The notes beneath the pieces were generated by a model. That model did not search any database and was not told where the DNA came from. It saw only the letters and a list, made by a program, of their open reading frames with translations. From contig JAKZHN010000001.1 of assembly GCA_037179335.1 (NCBI GenBank), positions 1,178,001-1,242,000 on the forward strand: a stretch of 64,000 bases of DNA. Direction: 5' to 3'. The DNA is from Cyclaneusma minus (Eukaryota; Ascomycota; Leotiomycetes; Marthamycetales; Marthamycetaceae). The translations under genes and the position numbers were made by a program. Of this stretch, positions 32,801 to 43,156 are shown piece by piece (positions within the stretch are counted from its first letter, which is position 1; the number at the start of each line of letters is the position of its first letter).

Positions 32801-35800
32801 ATAAAATTATTATTTTAAATATTTATAATAAAAATAAATTAAAAAATTTAATTTAATTAGCTAAATCAAATGCTTAAAATTTTAAAAGCGATTTTTTTTA
32901 ATTAATATTATATAATTTTAATATAATATAGGCGGAAATATATATATATATATATAATTTATAAAAAATATTTTTATATTGTAATAAATATAGAAAACGG
33001 CAATAATAAAGTATATTATAAATTATATATAAAGCCAAGTTTTTATATTTTTATAAATAATATTTTAAATATAAATACAATTTAAAAATAAAAATAAATA
33101 ATTGAATTTTTATTTGTATTTTAGAAATTATATAAATTTAATAGATAAATTACTTTTATATATAATTTTAATTTTGAAATTATATATTTTTGCTATATAT
33201 GTTTTTATAAAAATAAATTTATTTTTAATATAATAGCTTTAATATAATATTATATAAATTTTATTAAACGTTATTTTTAGATTCAAATTTGTTTTTAAAT
33301 TTAATAATATTTAAAGCACTTAAAGTTATTTTTTTATATACTATATTTAGCAAAGGAAATAATAAGCGTATTAAAAACATAAGAAATTTAAATAGAAAAA
33401 AATAATAAAAGTTATTTTTGTAATTTAAAACGTTATGATTGGTTTGCGATTTTAAGAAAAAATAAAGGTATAAGAGATTTTTAGGGTTTTTTTAGCGGTA
33501 TTATAAAGCTTAATAATATATTTAATTATTATTTAAAAGTATATTCTATTAAGCTATTAAATTAGGGACGATATTTATAAATTTTTTTCCCCCCAAAATA
33601 TGATATATAGTTTTAAATAGCTATAAAATTTGTAAAAACGTTTTAATGCAATAATAATAAAAGTGGTATTAATTGCAATTTTGTTTATAATTTTTTTTAT
33701 ATTAATATTTTATTCGATTTCTTTTTTAAATATAAAAATATATTTTAAATTGGAAAACAATTAAATTATAGGGATATAAAAAATAAAATAGCCAGCAATT
33801 AAAAATATATTTGGTAAAAAATTTAAAATATATTTGGTAAAAATTTTTAAAATTTTAAAATTATTTTGCCGGGATAAAAATCGCTTATTGCTTATGCGTT
33901 GATATTTGGAAAAAAAATTGCTATTTTATTATTTAATTGAAAAAGCTAAAAATATAGTATTAAATAATAGAAATTATTTAACTGGGATAAAAAAGCAGAT
34001 TTTTTGTTTTTTAGGTGAGAAATTTAGCTTGTATAAAATTCAAAATAGCCTTAAATATATAGCTTAATAAATTTAGGAATGAATATTTTATATATTTTCT
34101 TTATTTGCTAAATTACGGTAATTATATACAATCCCCCTCTTTTTTTAAAAAAAAACTCCGGGGCTATTATAGTTTTCCATTTATTTTATATTATATTTTA
34201 TTACATATAATATATTAAGCTATAGAAATTGTATTTTATTTGAAATTATAATAATAATAAAATTATTTTATTTTTTAATATCTAATAAATAAAAAACCAA
34301 TATTATTTATAAATTTTTATTATTTAAAATTATCTTGATATTAAAATTTAAATCAAAAATTTAAGAATTGATTAAAAAATACCAAAGCGATTTACTAAAA
34401 AAGAAAATGCGCTAAAAATAGCTTGTTATTGCTATTGTTGTTTAAATCTTTTAATTTTACGTTTTTTTTTTTAATTGCGGATATTTTTGGCTCAAGGGCA
34501 AAAAAGTAATAATATAAAACGGTGTTTTTAAAAAGGGATTTAATCCGAGAATAAGGAGGAGGAAGGAGGAGATTGTGAGGTTGGGAATTAATTTATAGCG
34601 GTGCTAATGGATATCGAGAATTGTTAAAAAGGGGAAAGATCCCAATTAATAATTAGAATATTAAAAGCTTATTTTTTTTAGCTATTACTGGCGATTGCTT
34701 TTGCTTTGATAAAAAATCTTTTAGCGCGGTTTTGATTTATTAAATCGTTTTTATTTTTAATAAATCTATTATATAGCCGTTTAATTTTATTATTTGCCTT
34801 AAATTTTCTATATTTAAATTTTTTATATAAATTTTTATTTATTTAGCCTGCTTTAAAAGATTTTATACCGGCCATGGCTTATTGCTATCCTATATTAATT
34901 TGGAATAAAGGTATTTAAATAAATATTAGTTTATTATCCGGATTGATTTTTTTATATTATATTTATAAAAAGCAAATTGGAAAGTATTAATTGCTTAAAT
35001 GAAATTATAGCAATTATTAAATAAATATAATAAAATTTAAAAACTTTAAAGGATTAAAAAAAGCTTTAAAAATAATATTGCATTGGATTATTGGTATACA
35101 GAAATATATATTATAAAAGCTTGGATATATTTAAATTAAAGCATTAAAAAATAATATATTAGGGATAATTTTAAGGATTTTGCGGCGGATATATAATGGA
35201 AAGCTTGGAAAAAATGCGGTGGACCGGTGGCAAAAGGAGGCTATTATAATAGTGGTGCTGGTGGTATTAAAATCAAGAACTTTTAGTTTTAAAATTATTT
35301 GGAATTTTATTAAAAGCTTTAAAAAATAAAGCTATAGCTATGCATTTTAGCGATAGAGTTGAAATTATATTTTTCTATTTATTTTATATTGTGTTTATTA
35401 TATATAATATAATAAATAAGCTATTTAAATTGTATTTTATTTGGAATTATAAAGATAATAAAATAATTTTGTTTTTTAATATTTAATAGATAGAAAATTA
35501 TTATTATTTATAATTTTAATTTTTTTTAAATTATCTTGGTATTAAAATTTAAATTAAGGATTTAATTGGCTGTATTAGATAGTTTATTAGTAAATTTATA
35601 TTGTCTTTTGCCTTTTTATGCAGTTATTTAATATAATTGAATAAGGTAATATTAATATATTTATTTATTTATTTGTTATTTTGGAATTTATTTTTATTGT
35701 TATATAAAAATTATAAATTGCTATTATTTTATTTTTTATTAAAGAACTGGTAAAAAAATATATATATATAATTTTAGCCAATTTTATTGGCGAATTTTTA

Positions 35801-38315
35801 GGCTTGCGTTTAAAAGAAAAGCTTTTGTTTTTCCGAATAATTTATATTGCTTAGGTATATAATTGTTTTTTGGATTTTTTTTTAGGATTGCATTTTTATA
35901 ATTTTTAATCCTAATATATTTTGCTTTAATAAAATATTTGCAAGCGTATTATATTTAGTACTATTAATAATAATTAAAATTTATACAATTGTTTTTGCGA
36001 TAAATATTCTTTAAAAAAATAGGTTTTAAATAAAAGCAATTCAAATATTGAGTTTATATGAAAATTTTAAAAAGCGTTTGCTTTTTTATTTAAATAGCTT
36101 ATTTAGAAAACTATTTAAAATGGAGATTGTTTAAATATTGAAAATAAAAATAAGAATTTGGTATATAAATTATTGGCTAGTGCAAAAGTGTGGGAAAAAG
36201 GGTTATAGGATTATAAAAGGGTTTAAAATTGGGGGTTTTTAGAATTTATTAATAAGGGTTGCTGAAAAAAAAGGTTGTTTGATATAGGCGAGCTAATTAT
36301 AATCATAAAAGGATTTTTGTTTAAAAACAAATTAAATATAGGTATAATAGTTTAATTTAAAAAAAATATAAAAGGTATAAAAGAAAAGCAAAGGGGGGAT
36401 GCTATTATATAAGGAAATATAAAAGCAATTATAAATTGCTATTATTTTATTTGGGTTAAAAATAATCAATAAAAGCAAGTTTAAAAAATAGCAAAGGAGA
36501 TTTATATTAAATATTGGGTAAAAAAAGGCAATATAAATGCTAGCGGTTTTTTTAAATGGCAATTTAATAAGGCATAATAGATATTGGAAATTATAATAAT
36601 ATAAAGAGTTTAAAATTAAATAATAAAAAAAAAGAAAAAAAAGAAAAAAATAGGTAAAATAAAAGGGAAATTTCCGTATTTAAATAATAGAGTAGGAAAA
36701 TAATAATTTAAATTTAAATTATATAAATTTAAAATAAGAATCATAGGAAATAAATTATATACATTATAATATATTATAATAATTAGTTTTATAAAAAAGT
36801 ATAAAACTCTCGGTATTTTATATAATATATATATTGTAATATAATTTATATATATGCAATTTTTAATAAATAATTAATAAATAATTATAATTATAGCTAA
36901 TTCCAAATTTAAAAATTAAGGAAAGCAAATATGGGCTTGATAAAATTAATAAAAAAACATTTATTTATAATGCAATTTTATAATAATTTGCATTATTAAT
37001 TATTTTGGTATTTTTTTTTGCCAAGTTTTATTAATTGTAATTTTGCCAATTATTATTAAAATTAATATATAAATAAAGCAATGTTATTTAGGTAATTTAA
37101 ATATAAAGCTAATATATTTTTTAAATAATAAATATAGGAAACTTAAAAACTATTGAAAGCAGCTTTGTGTTATATAAATAAATATATAATAAAAGGCGAG
37201 AATAAAAAAGCTTTTGTATTCAAATATTTTAAAAGTAAGTTTTAGCAATAATAATATATAATTAGGTATTTTTGATTTTTATTAGGTTTTATAAAAATAA
37301 TAATAAACTTTATAATAATATATTAAATTTAGATTTTTTGCTGCCGTTATTTATAAGGAAATAAATAATTATAAAAAAAAGTTATTATTATTTTTTGGTA
37401 TTAATTGCAGCTATTAGCTAATATATAAATAGGGTTATATTTAAATAATTAATAATAATGGCTATAATTAAATATATAATAGCCAATTTTTCTAATACGG
37501 ATTTATTATTTATTATTTTTTTAATAATAAAGGCTAATGGTTTTTTAAAAGCCATAGCAATAAGCGGTGTAAATTAAGCAATTTTTATACATTTAGCAAT
37601 TTATTTAATTTAAAATTAAATAATTTTTTTAATTCATTATTGCGCGATAATTTAAAAAAGAATAAAAAATATAAAAACCATAAGAAATTACGTTGCTTTT
37701 ATAGAAAAAACAAAGGCTAAAAAAAGAATAAAATTTAAAAAGCTATTAGTGGAAGCAATTAATTGCAAATATTAGAAGGAGATATTGCTAATAAATCATA
37801 TTTATAATATAAAAGGGATTTTAATTGCTTTAATTAATTAGTGTATAATAAAAATATAATGAAATTATAATTATTAGTAAATTTAATAAAATTTCAAAAG
37901 AATCGATTCAATTATAAAAGCTAGTAAAATATATTGAAATTATAATAAATATGGTTTATTAAATAATATCAAATTGCTAAATAATTAGTATATATAATAT
38001 TGGCTATAATTTATTTATTAATTTAAAAGAAATTAAATATAGTAAAATAGCGTGCTTAATATAAAAGGATATTTAAAATGCTTTTTATATATTAAAAAAA
38101 CCCAAATAAAATTGGAATTTTAATTGGCGATTTAAATAAATTATTTATAAATAATAAATATTATTGCAAATATTGCTAATTATTAAATTAATAAATACTT
38201 ATTTATATTTTTAATTAAAAATTAAATTTAATATTTAATTTTCGGATAAAGCGGGTCAATTATTATTTAAATAAAATTTCCAGTAATAAAGTATAAAAAT
38301 ATTGGAAAGGTTTTT

Positions 38316-38375
38316 AATATAATTAAAGTTTATTTAATATAATTAAAGTTTATTTAATATAATTAAAGTTTATTT
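38316..38375. repeat. 20-bp tandem repeat, three copies
   Basis: Three identical units AATATAATTAAAGTTTATTT follow one another, with a decayed fourth after them. Identity suggests a late slippage expansion, since no RIP differences separate them. Confidence 0.85.
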
Positions 38376-39487
38376 AATAAAAGTTTAAATAAAGTATATA
38401 TTATATATAAATTAAAATACGTTTTTAATAAATAATAGGGATTAGGCTATAATAGATTTATAGTATTTATAATATTAAATGGGGTTTTAATTTTTTATAA
38501 TAAATTTTAATTATATAAATATAAATTAGGATATAATTATTTTATATTATTGCGTAAAAAAAATTATTTTTATAGCAATGTATATTATATATAAAATATA
38601 GGAGAAAATTAAGGTTTAAATGGAAAAAATAAAAGCGATAATGCCAAATTTATAAAATAAATAAAATAATTATTTAGAGTTTTTTTTTAATTGATTTAAA
38701 TTATGTATTATTTATAGTATAATTTTATATAATTGAAATAAATTAAATAAATTAAATAAATTAAAAAAAGTTTATTTATATTAAATTAAAAGGGAAAATA
38801 AAAGAAATATATTAAATAAAGCAAAAAATTGAAAATATATTGCTATAAATTGAAAATAAATTTGGTTATAATATAAGGAATTTAAATAAAAAAAAGTATT
38901 AATAAATTGGTTAAAATATAGCGAATATTAATTTATAATATTATAATTATTAATAATATACTATTAAAATATAGAAGGCTAAATTAAAACGCTATATATA
39001 ATAATTGCAAATGGTAAAAGCGCGTTAAAATATATTAAATTTGCTAAAATTAAAAAAGAAAAATCCCGCTAAAAGAGTTGGTAAAAAAAACTAGTAATTT
39101 TATTAAAAATCATAATAAGAATTTTAAAATAATTATTTTGCCGCTATATTAAAATATTAAAAATTAATAAATATTAAAATAATGCTAAATTTGCATTTAA
39201 ATATAAAATATACAATATATAATTAATTTTTGTATTTATTTTAATTAATAATTGCTAGTAAAATAATAATTCAATTGTTTTTAGCAAAAGAAAAATTGCA
39301 AAAAAAAAATTGCAGTTAATATTAAATAAAATATAAAAACAGTAGATTTAAAAGATAATATTAATATTAAAATAAATAAGCATTTAAAAAGTAATAAATA
39401 GCTATTAATTGGTGCAAATTTAAAAATATTTATTAATTATTAATTCAATATACTAATGCTTATATATTTAATATTATTTAAAGGTAT

Positions 39488-39527
39488 TAAAAATAAAAAA
39501 TAAAAAATAAAAAATAAAAAATAAAAA
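39488..39527. repeat. A-rich 7-bp tandem repeat
   Basis: Units of TAAAAAA run across this stretch. Simple low-complexity sequence in the AT-rich block. Confidence 0.7.
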
Positions 39528-40182
39528 TAGTAAAATAAATAAATGCAAAATAAAAGATAATATATAAAAATATAATAATTGATATAAAAAAGGCTAAGAT
39601 TTATAGGAAATTTGGTAAAAAGAAATTGTATATAATAAAGAAAAATATTATATTGGAAAAGGCGTTATAAAATATATTTAATAAAAGTAATATATAAATA
39701 ATATAGAAAAGGGTAAAAAAGCTTTTAAAAAATAGCAAAAGAATAGCAGGGTTGGATATATTTGTATAAAAAAAGTTCAATTATATATAATATATAATAT
39801 GATGAAAGAAATTGGCTAAAGGAATTTCTTTTATTTTTAATATATAAATAAATAAATTTAAAATATAGAAAATAAAAAACCATGGAAATTATTATATAAT
39901 TATTTAATATGGAAAAAAATGCTATTAAATATCAGCTATATTAGTATAATAATTAAATTTTTATAATAGCAAAGGCATTGAAAAAAATAATAGGGCTAAT
40001 AAACGAATAATAATAATTATAAAAGAAATTAATATATAAAAGGGAATGGAAATAAAAGGAATTTTGGGTTTAATAATATTAAAAGGCTTTAAAGCTTAAT
40101 ATAGCTAATAAAGTCGAGAAGGCATTATAAGAATAATGGGATTATAATTGCGTTTAATATCGATATATATAATTTGTTTTTA

Positions 40183-40242
40183 GCGGTGCTTTAAACGGTG
40201 TTTTAAGCGGTGTTTTAAGCGATGCTTTAAGCGGTGCTTTAA
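40183..40242 (+). repeat. right subterminal 12-bp repeats, five copies
   Basis: Five head-to-tail units of GCGGTGYTTTAA, differing only as ACGGTG and GCGATG (G-to-A changes). They lie about 90 bp inside the right terminal inverted repeat and match the motif at 22595-22648 on the same strand. Such arrays often bind transposase in large DNA transposons (knowledge of families such as CACTA and hAT). Confidence 0.8.
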
Positions 40243-40334
40243 GCGAATTTGGCTATTTTTATAGAACCAAAATAAGAGAGGTTTGCTAAGCCGCCAAATC
40301 GCCTAGGGTGCCTATTAGGCACGCTTAAGGCAAA

Positions 40335-40350
40335 TTCCGGGAATGCTAAT
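40335..40350 (-). repeat. right terminal inverted repeat
   Basis: TTCCGGGAATGCTAAT on plus, exact reverse complement of 22534-22549. Confidence 0.75.
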
Positions 40351-41589
40351 ATTTTTAATGCTAGCCTTAATATTAAGCTAAAGCCTATTTATATTTCTAA
40401 ATTCTAAAACAATTTTGCTAATGCTTTTTTGAGACAAATTTTTAAAAACTAGCTAACTAATACCTATATTAATAAATAATTTCGATTTTCTAGCTTTATC
40501 TTAAAATTAGGCCTTCTAATTAAATTTCCTTTTTTTAAAGCCCGCAAATTAATTTATTATAGCTATATTTTAAGCTTTTATATAATTTATTAATCCTATA
40601 TTAAATTTTATAAAATATATTGCTAAAGCAAAAGCATAATAGCCTTTTTTGCAAATTTAAAATTAATTTTTAAATAAATTGCCTTCCGCAATTAAAATTT
40701 ATCTAATTATAATTAAAGCTAATTTAAACCTAATATTATTTAATTAGCGCTTTTAGCTATTCGCTATAAATACAAAATTCAATTTAAATTAATTAAAGCT
40801 TTTAATTATTTATTTATTAAACTGATATTTATAAATTACTAATATTTATAAGGCAATTTAAAAAAAAGGCTAAAGGATTTTCCAAAATCCAGCTATTTTT
40901 TTTAAATAGCGCTTTTTTGCAAAAGCAATAAAAACTGGATTTTAATTATAAAGCAGCCTTTAAAATTGCATTTATAACATGTTTGCAAATTGCAAAATTA
41001 ATTTATAAATTAAAGGATTTTAAAAATCGGAAAATATTTAATAAAACTAAGATTTAATACCGCTATATTTATTTTTTAATAATAATAAATACACTATTTT
41101 TATCCTGCTTAATAAAAAGTTTAGTATTAATTATATTAATATAAAAATTACTATTATAAAAATTAATAATTACTTTTGCCCAATTATAGCGTTGCAAATT
41201 TTATTTAAATTTAATTTCCAAAAACCAATTGCTTTTTTTTCGCTTTATAAACGGCGTTTATATTTGCAATATTTATATTAATAAATTCCGCTAATAATTC
41301 CGCGCTAATAGCATTATTAATATTTATTTTTATATTAATTATAGCTTTAAAAAATGCCGCCCAATATATAATTAATAATAATATATTATATGTAAATATT
41401 TAAAAGCTAGGCAAATGGTTTTTATACGCTTTTCTCGGCTATTTTTCATTTCTTTTATTAGTAAATTCAATTTTAGCCGGCGCTTTTTTACCGGTAAATA
41501 CTTTATTTTTGATTTTTTTTTAATTAATTTTGTTTTTAAAAAAATTTCCGCTATTATTTAATTTTTTTATTGCCGGTTTAAATATAGTT

Positions 41590-41791
41590 TGCTTTATTAT
41601 ATTTACGCTTGGCTTTATAGCAGCCGGAGCTAATTTTAATTAAATTTTTATATTGGGTTTTAAAGCTTTAAATAGCTTTAAATATAATGCAAAAGCCTGG
41701 GATTTAAAATAGCTTTAGTTTGTTAAATTATATCCTAAGCAATATAAATATTCAAAAATCTTTTTTTATATATATAATAAGCTATATTATA
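41590..41791. repeat. right margin repeat, mutated copy A
   Basis: Matches 42005-42250 in direct orientation, sharing GCTTTATAGCAGCCGGAGCT and GCAAAAGCCTGGGATTTAA. Differences are chiefly A/T here against G/C in the outer copy, plus a deletion of about 30 bp here. It abuts the mutated L copy at 41792. Confidence 0.8.
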
Positions 41792-41976
41792 AATAATGGA
41801 TTTTATAATAATAAAATTAATTTATTATTATATAAATTTTATATCAAATTTCCTGCCTAATAACCAAAGGCATAAGCAATAATAAAGCCTATAATAATAA
41901 TTTAAAAAAATCTTTTTTTACTTTTTTTTATATTAATATTAATTGCTTTATTAATTAATTTAATTTAATTCGCCCT
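41792..41976. repeat. right margin copy L', RIP-mutated
   Basis: Direct-repeat partner of 19944-20129. The first 86 bases align without gaps; 20 G-to-A and 11 C-to-T differences against two transversions were counted by eye. Confidence 0.85.
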
Positions 41977-42004
41977 CCCAGTTTTTTATATATTTTATTT
42001 TATA

Positions 42005-42250
42005 GCTAATTATATAGCGTATAGCTTTATAGCAGCCGGAGCTAATTTTAATCAAGCCCTTGGCTCTATTCAGGCCTTTATATTAAGCCCTTATATTGGC
42101 TTTTAAAGCTTCGAATAGCTTTAAGCGTAGCGCAAAAGCCTGGGATTTAAGGCAACTCTAGCCTGCTGGGCTATGCTCTAGATAATATAAATATTTAAGA
42201 ATCCTTCCTTTCCTTTTTGCATGTAACGAGCTATACCATAAAAGAACAAT
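42005..42250. repeat. right margin repeat, less mutated copy A'
   Basis: Outer partner of 41590-41791 with much higher GC content. Similarity fades after AACAATGGG at about 42250, where ordinary unique DNA begins. Confidence 0.8.
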
Positions 42251-43156
42251 GGGCAAAGAAGAAACAATTCTTTCCAACTGAAACAAATGGGTAACAGAGT
42301 GCTTCGTGAGCATTGCCCAGCGTGTGACCCTCAATCGCTCATTACTCACAGTGCTGTCTTGTGCTTCTTGTCCACTAGCGTTTATGTTCACATGTAGGGT
42401 AGAAGACGATTGGCGAACTGCTCAACATCATCGACTCAGCCTCGACAACGTCAAGTTCATCACACCGAGGGCCAAGCCTTTTGAAATTGATGCTACATAT
42501 ATGTGCACATTGATGCCACCTCAGTGCCGAGATTGACGCTGCGGCTGGGAATGTGGGGTACATAGGTACGGGGAAGTGGGGTGCAGCGAAAACATCCGCA
42601 TATGTCGTCTTCATTGATGTTGAAGCACGCTCCTGCTCCATCTTGCACCACATACCTCGTCGACTTTCCTCCTCACTCGGGATATCTGCAAAGACCACCG
42701 CAGATGGCCGACCCGACTCGCAATCCTCCCAGGGTATGGGCGGTCAGTCGACCATACTCGGCACAGCGCTTCACCGAGACCAAGCTGTTGACTGTTTACT
42801 CTAGCTCGACGTGTACGAGAAAACGGGGTAGCTGCTCGCCAACGTGACGCCCGGATCTCCGATGATCTCACTGCTGCCCTACAATGTGGTGTTGTAGTGA
42901 GATCAATTGGCAAGACCAACAAACATCTCGACGTCCTGCCCGCGGTGCAGCTGCAGGTACGAGTGAGTGCGAGGATCCTCATCCTGCCTGCTGTACGTAT
43001 TGCGGAGATCCAAGAAAGCAAAGAACGGCGCAGCTGGCTCTTCTTTCCCGGGAAGTGAGCCTAGGTAAGGTACATAAACATCATTCGTCCACCTTTCTTC
43101 CGTTACTTCATCTGTGTCCGACATTGTCAACCAGCTATTTGTAGCTTGCTATCATC
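42251..43156. promoter_or_regulatory. 5' flank of the rhamnosidase gene
   Basis: About 0.9 kb of ordinary composition lies between the AT-rich block and the rhamnosidase ATG. Short open frames occur on both strands without family resemblance. It should contain the promoter; I see no certain TATA box. Confidence 0.4.

Larger units (their letters stand above)
22534..40350. mobile_element. 17.8-kb RIP-mutated TIR element, class unknown
   Basis: A perfect 16-bp inverted repeat, ATTAGCATTCCCGGAA, occurs at 22534-22549 and, reverse-complemented, at 40335-40350. Both copies sit in small GC-richer islands inside otherwise AT-rich DNA. Just inside each end are short hairpins (GGCA-AAA-TGCC at 22564-22574; GTGCCTA-T-TAGGCAC at 40308-40322), then runs of a 12-bp motif GCGGTGYTTTAA (partly degenerate on the left). 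TIR plus subterminal repeats is the architecture of large cut-and-paste DNA transposons. The target-site duplication is undecidable: both ends are flanked by TA if the TIR is cut to GCATTCCCGGAA, and ATTTTT is shared outside the 16-mer. The interior has no intact gene, so the superfamily cannot be told. Ages and other copies are unknown. Confidence 0.6.
19944..42250. repeat. AT-rich, RIP-degraded repeat block
   Basis: Composition shifts abruptly from ordinary to extremely AT-rich at about 20040 and back at about 42170. Open frames inside are short (at most ~90 codons), made of Ile/Phe/Leu/Tyr/Asn/Lys, and show no family resemblance. Direct evidence for C-to-T/G-to-A mutation comes from paired margin repeats with nearly all differences in that direction. 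This is the signature of repeat-induced point mutation in Pezizomycotina. The outer 2.6 kb on the left and 1.6 kb on the right share a pyrimidine-rich plus strand and are separated by a distinct 17.8-kb element. No tRNA, rRNA or intact transposase was seen. Confidence 0.92.

Noticed and set aside
19944..42250. Mitochondrial DNA insertion or a centromere
   Set aside because: Composition alone could suggest either, but paired repeats with directional transitions and TIRs point to RIP-mutated transposons. A centromere would need chromatin data.
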